The position numbers and the translations under genes are program-made. A stretch of 15,772 nt of DNA from Saccoglossus kowalevskii (Eukaryota; Hemichordata; Enteropneusta; Harrimaniidae). The stretch is taken from NCBI RefSeq assembly GCF_000003605.2, contig NW_003129874.1, forward strand, positions 101,564-117,335, given 5' to 3'. Position 1 is the stretch's first letter. Each line of letters begins with the position of its first letter. A model generated the notes under the pieces. The model did no database searches. It was not told where the DNA came from and saw only the letters and a list, made by a program, of their open reading frames with translations. Positions 1 to 8,149 of this stretch are shown piece by piece.

Positions 1-122
1 CCATGTTATTGGGAGGAGGTAAAAACAAGTTGACAGCATTGATAGCTACAGTCTCGGATGGGTGCGTTGGAGTAGCATCGGTGGTATCATATACAGTTGT
101 CTATATTATTGTGTGGTGGTAA
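1..122 (+). other. possible 3' part of an unidentified exon, cut by the left edge
   Basis: A frame open from the window edge reads from the ATG at position 3 to a TAA at about 120. It encodes roughly 39 residues, including a glycine-rich start (MLLGGGKNKLTALIA) and a hydrophobic tail (VVSYTVVYIIVWW) that could be a membrane segment. The sequence GTGGTGGTAAAC at its end would also serve as a splice donor, so it could be an internal exon. I do not recognise the family. The base composition is less AT-rich than most of the window, which slightly favours coding. It could equally be chance or flanking DNA of the adjacent mariner fragment. Confidence 0.2.
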
Positions 123-130
123 ACATAGGT

Positions 131-437
131 GGGCATAGGGTTGCTCAATAAGTTTTCGGCCTTCCAAATAAAACATTACAGATGGAAGATTTTTCTTACA
201 CTATTTTTCAATATAGTTCCCTCCAAGTTAATAAACTTTGTCCATTGATGTTCCAGTTTTCCTATTCCCTGCTGAAAGAAGATTACATCTTGATCTTTTA
301 GATAGGCTTCAATAGCTTGAATGACGTCATCATCAGTCTCAAAACGGTGACCACGCAAGTGGGACTTCAGTTTAGGAAACAGGTAGATGTCCGATGGTGC
401 CAGGTCAGGTGAGTGAAAAGGGTTAGGTAGGAGTATT
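131..437 (-). pseudogene. mariner-type (Tc1/mariner) transposase, C-terminal fragment and 3' element end
   Basis: On the minus strand a frame of about 85 codons begins LLPNPFHSPDLAPSD, the block that carries the third catalytic Asp of the DD34D mariner transposases, and continues with LFPKLKSHLRGHRF and GIGKLEHQWTKFI, all typical of the mariner C-terminus. The frame stops at 176-178. In another frame just beyond, FYLEGRKLIEQPY continues the usual mariner ending, so a small frameshift lies near the stop. Upstream the frame is closed by a TGA near 445. Mariner transposases are about 345 residues, so only the last quarter survives and the element cannot move itself. The left end, around 134-160, resembles a mariner terminal repeat (GGGTTGCTCAATAAG). 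Family call is by motif recognition only. Confidence 0.8.
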
Positions 438-476
438 GGCCTTTGTTTTCACCATGATGGTTGCCAGGCAGGGAAA

Positions 477-852
477 ATGCCCGAACCGAGAATAAATGTC
501 GCTGCGCACAGTGGAAGCTGTGTTGACTTGGATGTCGAGGCAATACAGCAACGATATACATACATCATGCAACTCACTGATATTCAGACAAAAGCTATTC
601 AGGCTATACTTCGTGCCAAGTCTGGTGTGTTCGTTTTTAGTCGCACTGAAATAGTAAATCCTTATGTTATTATGCTTTACCGGCCTTGCGACCATCGAGC
701 GTGGTAATTGTGTTGTCACCACTGTTGAGTATTATGGAGGAGTAGGTGTTATACCTCAAAGCTCATGATGTCACTGCAACATATTTCGGCAGAAATGAAG
801 CCGAAGACATTAGAAATGCAAAGCTCCAAGCGCTTTCTGGCAGTCATTGTAA
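477..852 (+). pseudogene. RecQ-like DNA helicase fragment, frameshifted and interrupted
   Basis: RecQ helicases are superfamily 2 ATP-dependent 3'-5' DNA helicases. From 477 one frame reads a Q-motif/motif 0-like segment (LTDIQTKAIQAILRAKSG, then VFVFSRT) leading into the Walker A site. At 648-650 the frame breaks. The next frame, from 650, carries on with NSKSLCYYALPAL and then SVVIVLSPLLSIMEE, which is the motif Ia region of this family. Restoring one base would make the two parts continuous. An in-frame TAG at 743-745 sits where the family usually has MEDQV, consistent with a CAG-to-TAG change. The frame then continues (VLYLKAHDVTATYFGRNEAE) to about 852. Motifs II-VI are absent. It is a relic, possibly of a host gene or of a helicase-bearing transposon. 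Confidence 0.7.
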
Positions 853-924
853 CAAAACTTTCTATTGGTGGTAAACTTTCTATCGCGCAATCACGTGACA
901 TATACGGTTATGAATAGAATTACC

Positions 925-971
925 GCACGGTGTCGTAGAGGGAGGAATGTTCGAACGAAACAACACCGTGC
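925..971 (+). repeat. stem-loop at the truncation point of sulfatase copy A
   Basis: GCACGGTGT at 925-933 is perfectly complementary to ACACCGTGC at 963-971, with a 29-nt loop. It lies 7 bp from the point where similarity to sulfatase exon 1 ends (978). It may be one end of an inserted element or the breakpoint structure, but no larger element was recognised. Confidence 0.45.
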
Positions 972-977
972 AGGCGG

Positions 978-1168
978 ACGACTTGGTGTACAGGTAGGTG
1001 CAGGTACCATGTTATGGTTCAACTTAACGCCCTCTGTCGCCAATCTATCAATATTAGGTGTACGTATAGTGTCATTACCATAATGATGACGAAATTGAGT
1101 TTATGTGTGGCGTCATTATCTGACACGAGTACCGAGAGGAGCAGAACAAGTAATTCACTGACAATCAT
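978..1168 (-). pseudogene. STS-type sulfatase copy A: truncated first exon
   Basis: This matches exon 1 of copy B at 7476-7678. From an ATG at 1168 it encodes a hydrophobic leader (MIVSELLVLLLSVLVS) and the strand HKLNFVIIM. It then jumps out of frame to [20 protein letters not shown] and PTCTPSR. The missing stretch should hold Ala-Asp-Asp and the GDIGCFG block, so the calcium-binding aspartates are lost. Similarity ends exactly at the Arg of CTPSR (978-980), after which the sequence is unrelated. The rest of the gene is absent on the left, replaced by the helicase and mariner fragments. It is a dead fragment of a neighbouring paralogue and supports a tandem array. Confidence 0.85.
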
Positions 1169-2581
1169 CTTCTGTTAAATTGGATGACGTACACGTAGTA
1201 ATATAATAAATACAACGACTTTTAATACCATGGTAACTATAAAAATGCAGCTTATTTTCTCACGCTACAGTATTTTACAACGACAAGGCCTGTATTTGGG
1301 AACATGATTATCCATTTATATCCACACATGTTTTAGAACTAGAACACTGATCGTCTGCTTATAAACTCATATTGATTGGCATATTGATATTTATACTGAA
1401 AACATTACCATTCATTTGAATCCTCTCAAAAATTCGCCATGAAATTTGTAATTGGAAATGGATGAAAACAGAACAAAAACGTGTGTTATGCAATGTGTGA
1501 ATGTAGTACTCTGTGCAGATTCAAGTGAGAAGTACTCCGTACACTGCTGAAATTGTATAACATACGCATGACCTGTGTGATGATCAACTTCCAAATATTC
1601 ATTATCTAACGTAACCCTAATTTAAACAGACCAAAGATAAATGACCGACATCGTGCGAATAGCTCAATGAGCAGCTGTCTGTTACGTCACCTCTTGTGTG
1701 AACTCGTTTCTTCTTATTTTTACCATGATAGTAAAGCCATTCATCTTTGATGTAAACGAAAAGAAAACTTCAGTAAATAGTAAATTCACAGTCCTGCAAG
1801 GGATCATTCTGATTGGTCGAGAAGTACTAGGTGGATTTTAGTTACATGTATTCTATTGTCTTGGTCGTGTGTTTGTTTCTGTAACTCCACTCAGTTTTTT
1901 GTCTCTATATAAATTATTAATCAGCGCAGTGGTTTCATATACAGATAAGTAATCATTGTTTTGGTAGTCACATGTAAATGGTAATTCTCACACTGTTCAG
2001 TGTTCAGAACCTACTCTACTGCTACTACTTGCGTTCCAGGGGGATTTACAGTCTGTTGGTTGCTACGCATATATGTTTACAATTATAGCCTCGCTCTTGT
2101 CACACACTACTGTCGTTATGACGATGAATCTTAACCCACAAATATCGACAGAAATATTAAATTTATTTGTAAGCTGTAAAATAGTAATACTAAGTATGTA
2201 AGTATGTCGTGCAAATATAATGTATTTATTTGGTTAAAACAGTTAAGACGTTTTGTGAACTTTTGTTCAAAGAAAATATCACGACACACAAAACAAAGCT
2301 TCGAACAAACTTCAATATTCTCACGTAGAAGCAGAGTTAGTTATTCGTAGTTTGGGCAATCTTCACCTAATCAGTGACCTTTTTATTCAGGCAATATATA
2401 CGTGATATATATGTAGTATGCAAATGTGTAGTAAATAACCAGTGATTGCAACTGAACTGAGAACTCCACACTTTATTTTCTCTATGTAGATTTTGTAATT
2501 GCTGCAGTTTTTTGTATACATATTATTAACAAGCATCCTCTCTGTTAGCAATTTTTTTTTTAAATTAATTCATTTAAAAAA
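1169..2581. repeat. upstream flank of sulfatase copy A, duplicated upstream of copy B
   Basis: No gene is seen here. Several blocks are clearly similar to DNA upstream of copy B: about 1225-1345 to parts of 8815-9060, 1600-2260 to 9265-9870, and 2390-2465 to 11390-11455. The blocks are in the same order and orientation, so this is part of the segmental duplication that copied the sulfatase exon. The copy B version is longer because foreign DNA has been inserted into it. A TATATAAA-like sequence occurs near 1906-1914 but is altered in the second copy, so I do not call it a promoter. Positions 2466-2581 hold A/T runs leading into the satellite. Confidence 0.75.
2067..2124. promoter_or_regulatory. 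58-bp block identical in both duplicated upstream regions
   Basis: Positions 2067-2124 and 9692-9749 are identical by eye over 58 nt, while the surrounding duplicate has many substitutions and indels. On the minus strand, the direction of the sulfatase genes, it contains a TATA-like GGCTATAATT. It could be a conserved control element or an upstream exon of the sulfatase, or simply a lucky unmutated stretch. Function is inferred only. Confidence 0.3.
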
Positions 2582-3372
2582 ATGAAGAAATCATTACAAA
2601 ATGAGAAAGGTTCACCTGTAGTGCCTATACATGTATGTGCAATATTAAAGCAATGTGACTTGCAGTTTTTGACAGTACAAAAATATCACTTTTTACCAAA
2701 ATTAGAGAATTGGAGATATTATCACGAAATGAACAAATCCAAGAAAGGTCTACCTACGGTTACCTATATGTATAATATCAAATCAATCGGACTTGCAAAT
2801 TTAACAAGACAAAAGTATCGCTTTTTACCAAACAATATTCATCAAAATTTGAGAATTGAAGATAGAATCACGAAATGAACAAATCTGAGAAAGGCGTCCC
2901 CGAGGTACCTATATGTATAATATCAAAGCTATCGAACTTGCGGTGTTTAATAAAAAGTCAAAAATATTACTTTTTACCAAATATTAATCAAAATTGGACA
3001 ATTGAAGATATCCTCACTAAATGAATAAATCTTAGAGAGGTCCACATGTAGTACCTATATGTATAATATCAAAGCAACCGGACTTGTGGGTTTTAACAAA
3101 AAGTCAAAAATATTACTTTTTATAAAAAAAATCATCAAAATTAGAGGATTGAAGATATTATCACGAAATGAATAAGTCTGAAAAAGGTGCCCCGAGGTAC
3201 CTATATGTATAATATCAAAGCTATCGGACTTGCGGTGTTTAATAAAAAGTCAAAAATATTACTTTTTACCAAATATATTAATCAAATTAGACAATTGAAG
3301 ATATCCTCACAAAATGAACAAATTTGAGAAAGATCAACCCAAGATACATATACATCAGTATCAAAGTATTCA
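2582..3372. repeat. satellite: about 5.4 units of 146-147 bp
   Basis: A tandem array in which the marker ATGAA(C/T/G)AAAT recurs at 2582, 2729, 2875, 3021, 3168 and 3314, giving spacings of 147, 146, 146, 147 and 146. Each unit also has CCTATATGTATAATATCAAA (or a variant) and a TACTTTTTACCAAA-like run near its middle. The final unit decays after about 3372. Units 3 (2875-3020) and 5 (3168-3313) are much more alike than adjacent units, and both end with GAAGATATCCTCAC, whereas units 1, 2 and 4 end in TCACGAA, suggesting an ordered dimer. An open frame across units 1 and 2 is not a gene. Confidence 0.92.
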
Positions 3373-4632
3373 GGGCTGTAGTCTAAAAAGTAAAAGAATG
3401 ACATGAACGACGGACTATCACACATAAGAAAAGCTCCGCTTGTGCATACTAGTATGTATAATAATTCGACACATTTTCACATATGAAAGTTTCATATGGA
3501 TTGGGATTGTTTAGTGCTGAGCTCATTTGTTAAGTACAAAAGCAAACGTTCCCAGCCAAAACGTCTTTACGAGGAAAACGTGATTTACGTTATTACATGT
3601 AATAGTTTTGGGGGCTGCTGAGCCCAAAAATGTGCACTAAATCAACCAAAAAGCATGCGTTAGAGAATATCTATGCAGAATTTTACCTTTGCTAATCTAT
3701 TGTTTATTGTTTATCATATTGATTTGGTTCCAGAGCAGACAGATAGCAGACGTACAAAACGTGCGCAGAATGAAAAAACGCATTAAAAGAATTGTAAGCA
3801 GCAATTTTTATATGTAGTGTCGAGCAATTTGGCTTAGCGTCAAGACGAATGAGAGTTCTGGGTGGGTTTAAACCATGATATTAGGAGCCAGTACCTAAAA
3901 CCCCTACTCTACGAGGAATTTGGTTGCGTATAAGTATACAACTAAAGACGTCACATTATATTGACAAATACTGTCAGAAAAGGAACGAAATAGTGTGAAT
4001 ATATTTTGTGTTTTCGATTATTGCTGTACAAGTTGTTAATCAAACCTCGTAACCGTGTTGTGTAAGTGTAACGGTATTACTTAAGGTATCTTGTAAATGT
4101 CACAAAGACTTAAATTATCATAACCAGCTTAATTATGTTTTCATTTTCTTAATACACTAAATGTAGTAGTCACATGCAACGAATAATATGTATGGTTGGA
4201 GGTTACCACGAGTATCGATTTAATTGTCAGGATACATCAACACAACAATGGGAAATTAGATGTGTAATCTAAGCTAGTTAAAAGGGTTGGGAGCATAGTT
4301 GTTATATAGGTATGCTTCTTTTTAAACCTGAATTTGAGTGGTATTTATATCATTATAATTTACCATGTTGTTGTTGATTAATACTCAATCTATCTTGCCT
4401 GGAATGGGGTTCCATTTAGTAGAATGATGTTCGTAATACAGACTCATTGAAGTATTATGTCATTCAATAGGTCTTATTTGGATTCGAGAAACGACAATTT
4501 ATTTGTTATTAATTAGATTTATTCGTATTGTTAGATTTAGCGGATTTATGTCCGAATATTGATGTCGATCGAACACTTGATTAGTCTATAAATGTTAATA
4601 AAGTAAAAGACGTAAATTTGAAAGAACCAAAC
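3373..4632. other. unassigned AT-rich stretch
   Basis: Both strands were read and no coding region, RNA gene or recognisable mobile element was found. It contains two palindromes near 3445-3498 and a small imperfect hairpin at 3606-3629 (TTTTGGGGGCT paired with AGCCCAAAA). It lies downstream of the sulfatase copy B 3' end and could include its 3' untranslated region. AATAAA on the minus strand occurs near 4498-4522 but cannot be assigned as the used polyadenylation signal. Confidence 0.5.
3445..3498. repeat. pair of palindromes
   Basis: CATACTAGTATG at 3445-3456 is a perfect 12-bp palindrome. CATATGAAAGTTTCATATG at 3480-3498 is a perfect 9-bp inverted repeat around a single G. They are 23 bp apart in otherwise unremarkable AT-rich DNA. 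They may be protein-binding sites or element ends; no function is shown. Confidence 0.55.
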
Positions 4633-4702
4633 TAATTTATATAAGATAGTAAATTTGAATACAATGGGAATACTCTTAGACCTCATTCTAAAATCTACTA
4701 CA
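4633..4702 (-). repeat. partial duplicate of the sulfatase C-terminal tail in its 3' region
   Basis: The stretch 4633-4702 resembles 4779-4838. Both contain ATAAGAT or AATAAGAT, GAATACAATGGG and AATCTACTACA, offset by 136-142 nt. The second copy carries the stop codon and last residues (VVDF) of sulfatase copy B, so the first is a duplicate of that end within the likely 3' untranslated region. Confidence 0.6.
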
Positions 4703-4708
4703 AATGTG

Positions 4709-4740
4709 TGACATTATTGATGTCAATTTGAATAATGTCA
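4709..4740 (-). repeat. perfect hairpin downstream of the sulfatase stop
   Basis: TGACATTATT (4709-4718) and AATAATGTCA (4731-4740) form a perfect 10-bp stem with a 12-nt loop, starting 82 nt after the copy B stop codon on the transcribed minus strand. It would lie in the 3' untranslated region. Whether it is an RNA element or a DNA palindrome is unknown. Confidence 0.5.
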
Positions 4741-4822
4741 AGTAAATTATGCAAATCACGTTAGGGCGACTTTGAAGAATTATTTAAATAAGATGGTTGA
4801 ATACAATGGGGATATTCTGTGG

Positions 4823-5193
4823 TCAAAAATCTACTACATCCCAGTTTTCGTAATCCTCTTCTATACACGAACAAAGTGGAAAGTTACAACACGGTTGTAA
4901 CCATAGATACAGAGGGACTATTCTGAAGATGTTAAACTGGTCTGTTACAGATACAACTGTCCCTTCCTGCATCGCGACTGCATCACGTGCTTTTGATGTG
5001 ATTTCTGTCACATCATTATGCCTGGGATCTAGAGGGCGACGTTCACTTGGATCATGTGTCAGGTCGTATACCAGTGGTGGGTCGTGATGGTCTACCCATT
5101 CACCATGGCAACGACATAACCATGTATTGAAACATCCTTCCGTATCTGGAGTCCATTTTGGTGTGGTGAATACCACCTTGTATGAAATGTCGA
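4823..5193 (-). CDS. sulfatase copy B exon 5 (C-terminus)
   Basis: The acceptor is ATTCCAG just before 5193 and the exon ends with TGA at 4823-4825. It encodes about 122 residues: VVFTTPKW, then CFNTWLCRCHG, DHHDPPLVYDLTHDPSERRP, VTDQF and a tail with LQPCCNFPLCSC. The order and the cysteine pattern match the STS C-terminal domain, whose cysteines form disulfides in the human enzyme. The first two bases complete a Val codon begun by exon 4. Confidence 0.9.
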
Positions 5194-5337
5194 CTGGAAT
5201 ATGAAAGAACATGAAAATTGAATTTATATTTGTAGGTTTTGATGTAATACCAAACTTACTCCTTGCACAGCATTGAATGGCGACTTCGACATGTTTCTAT
5301 ATACATAAAAAGACAGAAAATATGCATGCAATATTAC

Positions 5338-5619
5338 CTCTTTTGGGACGATATGTAACACCATGTATCCATGGACCACAATAAATGAAAAGAAATTCAT
5401 GTGGTGGCGCTTTGTCTTTGCCAGATAACAGTTTTGTGATATCAACTCCATCTATTGTTACATCACGTGGTATTTTCACTCCTGCCAACGATGCTAATGT
5501 CGGTGTTACGTTCATACTACTAGTTGGAACAGATATCTCAGATCCTTGTGGTATCAATGGTGGATATCGTGCTATGGTTGGTACACGAACACCACCTTCC
5601 CATACCTGAGATTTGCCTC
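5338..5619 (-). CDS. sulfatase copy B exon 4
   Basis: The exon lies between the acceptor AATTACAG before 5619 and the donor G|GTAATA after 5338; 282 nt with phase 1 at both ends. It encodes GKSQVWEGGVRVP, whose Lys follows the family pattern of a sulfate-contacting residue, then TSSMNVTPTLASLAG, TIDGVDITKLLSG and HEFLFIYCG. The open frames on the plus strand here are antisense shadows. Confidence 0.92.
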
Positions 5620-5962
5620 CTGTAATTTAAAATCTGTTGATGATGATGTAATGGTCACATTTCACAAAACAATGCTTCAATTTTAACTACTCTATTCAAC
5701 TTGTTTGTAGGCACAAGATTAGGTGAGATATGAACATCGTAAACACTCGGTTAAAACTCACTTCTAACGCAACCTTTTTCAAGTTTATTGCTATAAAGAA
5801 AACGTATAGTCAATTGCCTACAGCAAGGCGACGATTGTCTTTCTAGGGTAAATGCTATACACATGCTCCTCCAGACTGATTTACTTTATGTGTGCTTTAA
5901 AATATAAAATAAATGCGACAGAGAAGATGAACAACACAACACGTACTTGCAGGACTGTTTAC

Positions 5963-6676
5963 CTTTATATATGCCATTCCACCCTCCTTCTCGTTCACCT
6001 TCTCGCCCTGGTTCGACGGATATTTCCTCAATATGGCCGCCATGATCCGAAGTGAAATAAACAAATGTATTTTTCTTCAGTTCGAGTTGATCTAACTTTG
6101 CAAGTACTCTGCCAACACTCCAGTCCATTTCTTCTACATTGTCTCCGTACTGTCCGTGTTTACTTACTCCAGTAAAGTTCTTGGATGTAAACATTGCAGT
6201 GTGTACTTTCAGAAATGATAAATACAACAGAAATGGACTTTCCTTATTTTCTTCAATGAATGATGTAGCGTATTTTGTCAGGCGGAGAGTCATGTTTTGC
6301 AATCTAATAGGCTGTTCAACAGTTTCATAGTTTTTTAGTAGAACACAAAAAAATCGGTAGTGATAATGAGGGAAATTGTACGCCAGGATGACAATAATGG
6401 TCGTGAGTAAAAGTAACACTTTGAAACATGTAGGTCCGATGACTCTGAAATATCTCAACAAACCAACCATTGTGTACAATGTAATACCCATGGTTGTTAT
6501 AATAGTATAGAAATTATTCCACATTTTTAATAAGCTTAACCGGCCATTCGGTATGTCTGCGCATTCATATATATTTGTCAGTGGTATACCATAGAAAAAG
6601 TCAAACCCTTGTTTCAATGGATGGAATTCAAAGTTACGAACAAAACTAAAGCTGTGTAATCCCAGATGCCATTTAC
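5963..6676 (-). CDS. sulfatase copy B exon 3, with membrane hairpin
   Basis: The 714-nt exon starts after ATTTACAG with GKWHLG and ends at the donor AAAG|GTAAAC. It encodes QGFDFFYGIPLTNIYEC, then two hydrophobic segments at about 6455-6512 and 6375-6435, the re-entrant or membrane hairpin that distinguishes STS-like enzymes from soluble arylsulfatases. Then come SPFLLYLSFLKVHTAMF with the catalytic His, HGQYGDNVEEMDWSVGRVL, and FVYFTSDHGGHIEE, where Asp (6045-6047) and His (6042-6044) are calcium ligands by family analogy. It ends GGWNGIYKG. Both strands were checked and no stop interrupts it. Confidence 0.93.
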
Positions 6677-6737
6677 CTGTAAATAAGAATGCATGGTGAC
6701 ATTTTGTAACTGAGAACTTATAAACCCGATATCAGTT

Positions 6738-6785
6738 TTTAATTATATATATATATTTCTATATTAATTATGTATATATATATAC
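6738..6785. repeat. AT microsatellite in sulfatase intron 2
   Basis: Runs of TA repeats interrupted by TTTC and TTAATTATG lie in the 497-nt intron between exons 2 and 3 (6677-7173). The rest of that intron is AT-rich and shows nothing else. Confidence 0.8.
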
Positions 6786-7173
6786 CATACTGCTAATCAA
6801 TATTTAAAAACGTGTTGTGATGATTCTGCCATGCGATCATAACTATTTACCATTTACAGTGACTTGAATGGTCCAATATTTGCAATAGTCAACAAATTTT
6901 GTTTTATTTATATTAATATATGATCAAATTATATATCAAAACAGTCTTAAACCTCGACGAAATGCGTCGATTTTTCAATTAAAATCCTGTGACCCCCACA
7001 TAAAATTGCGCCCTCAGTATATAAATCACTATTACATAGTGTATAATAACGAGTGGTACCAGGATTTTAATAACACAAACAGTTAAAAGACCTGAACATA
7101 TAGCAAAACTCTAAGGTGAATCTTGTTGCTTTTTACCTCCACTTCTAATAATTATTGGGCGTGGCATGCTTAC

Positions 7174-7296
7174 CGAGAGCAGCAGTGACGTATCCAGTGG
7201 ATTTCAACATTTCGGCGAAGGTTGTTTCGCTGGATGGCATGCCACCAATGCCGCTGTTAAATGCAAACATAGTATTCCGCAACTTGGACGCAAGCC
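7174..7296 (-). CDS. sulfatase copy B exon 2
   Basis: This 123-nt exon is flanked by TTTCACAG and the donor CTCG|GTAAGC. It encodes LASKLRNTMFAFNSGIGG and MPSSETTFAEMLKSTGYVTAALG, the segment between the active-site cysteine and GKWHLG in STS. Its phase agrees with exons 1 and 3 on either side. Confidence 0.92.
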
Positions 7297-7438
7297 CTGT
7301 GAAATTAAAAGTTTATATATTAAATTGTAAAATTACTATTTGTCTGAGTGAAGAAAAACACTTACAAATATAGAGTTAATGAGCATTTGCGTAAGTAAAA
7401 TTAATGTTAGATCTTTCAAATATTGGTAGCATTCTTAC

Positions 7439-7678
7439 CCATGCGTATGGGATAACGTCCTGTCAGAAACGCAGCACGACTTGGTGTACAGGTAGGTGTA
7501 GGTACCATGTTATGGTTCAACTTAACGCCCTCTGCCGCCAATCTATCAATATTGGGTGTACGTATAGTGTCACTGCCAAAACAACCAATGTCTCCCATGC
7601 CAAATTGGGTTTTTGTGTTACGTCATCAGCTGACGTAATTACCACGAGGAGCAGAAACGGTAATCCACTGATTATCAT
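7439..7678 (-). pseudogene. sulfatase copy B exon 1 (leader, broken metal site, CTPSR)
   Basis: The ATG at 7678 opens a leader (MIISGLPFLLLVVITS) followed by TQKPN ending at 7604. Only two bases then separate this from the GMGDIGCFG block, which is in another frame from 7601. In the family a hydrophobic strand and Asp-Asp lie between these two, so about 25 nt appear deleted. The second frame continues [18 protein letters not shown] and [22 protein letters not shown] to the donor ATGG|GTAAGA. The formylglycine Cys codon is 7488-7490. Starting at the downstream ATG (7598) would give a protein without leader or Asp-Asp. TTTAATAG just before the ATG could be an acceptor for a 5' non-coding exon. 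Confidence 0.88.
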
Positions 7679-7774
7679 CTTCTATTAAATTTAAAAGAGA
7701 AAAGAAAGAAAGAGTATTCATTATACACTCAACCACAGAGGGACTGTGACTCAACTGTATTCTCGGGGGCGGAC

Positions 7775-7826
7775 ATCCGGGCATTTTCACCGCATGGCAA
7801 CCATCACGGTGAAAACAAAGAGGGGG
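7775..7826 (-). repeat. short repeat shared with the leader of the helicase relic
   Basis: On the minus strand, CTTTGTTTTCACCGTGATGG and the following GGTTGCCA, GAAAATGCCCG and CCGAGAATA match, with small gaps, the plus strand at about 443-493 directly in front of the RecQ-like fragment. It is a dispersed repeat, possibly part of the element that carried the helicase. Confidence 0.5.
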
Positions 7827-8149
7827 GCAAGGGTTATTTTCGTTCAACGTAATTGCAATATTTTTTTGTTCGTACAACGTAAATAGAAAAAAATAAATTC
7901 CGTAATTCTGTAATCACAGGCTAGACGTACAACGTAATCAATCAAATCTTGTTTTCGTACACTGTAAAAATGTGTAATTTTTCTCGTACGTACAAAAATT
8001 CACATCCAAATAAAAAAATCGTAAAGAATAATCCAGGGAAATTACATTTTAGAAACTGTAAAACGACTAGATGACACAATTCACTACAAAATTGAATGTC
8101 AAGACATAAAAGGCCCTCTAACCGAATGAAGAGCATTACGAGGGTAATA

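Larger units (their letters stand above)
4823..7678 (-). pseudogene. STS-type (steryl-sulfatase/arylsulfatase C-like) sulfatase copy B, five exons, frameshifted in exon 1
   Basis: The family hydrolyses sulfate esters using a formylglycine made from the Cys of CTPSR and a bound calcium; STS itself is a membrane protein of the endoplasmic reticulum acting on sterol sulfates. Exons are 7439-7678, 7174-7296, 5963-6676, 5338-5619 and 4823-5193; all four introns are GT-AG with matching phase 1. Visible motifs in order: leader peptide, [18 protein letters not shown], the two-helix membrane hairpin that marks the STS subgroup, KVHTAMF, TSDHGGH, GIYKGGKSQVWEGGVRVP, HHDPPLVYDL and a cysteine-rich C-terminus. 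Exon total is 1730 nt, one short of a multiple of three. About 25 nt is missing after KPN in exon 1, removing the Asp-Asp metal ligands; restoring that length gives 584 residues against 583 in human STS. Otherwise there are no stops, so it died recently, is polymorphic or contains an assembly error. Confidence 0.9.

Noticed and set aside
423-722. 99-codon minus-strand frame
   Set aside because: It is the antisense of the helicase relic, which has recognisable motifs on the plus strand.
2582-2878. 98-codon open frame on the plus strand
   Set aside because: It runs across two satellite units and its sequence repeats with the unit; no domain is recognisable.
5385-5609. Plus-strand frame over sulfatase exon 4
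   Set aside because: It is the antisense of a clear exon with splice sites and family motifs.
4823-7678. Calling copy B a processed or bacterial-type sulfatase
   Set aside because: It has four GT-AG introns and the membrane hairpin typical of animal STS-type enzymes.
7404-7688. Plus-strand frame over sulfatase exon 1
   Set aside because: Antisense shadow of the CTPSR exon.
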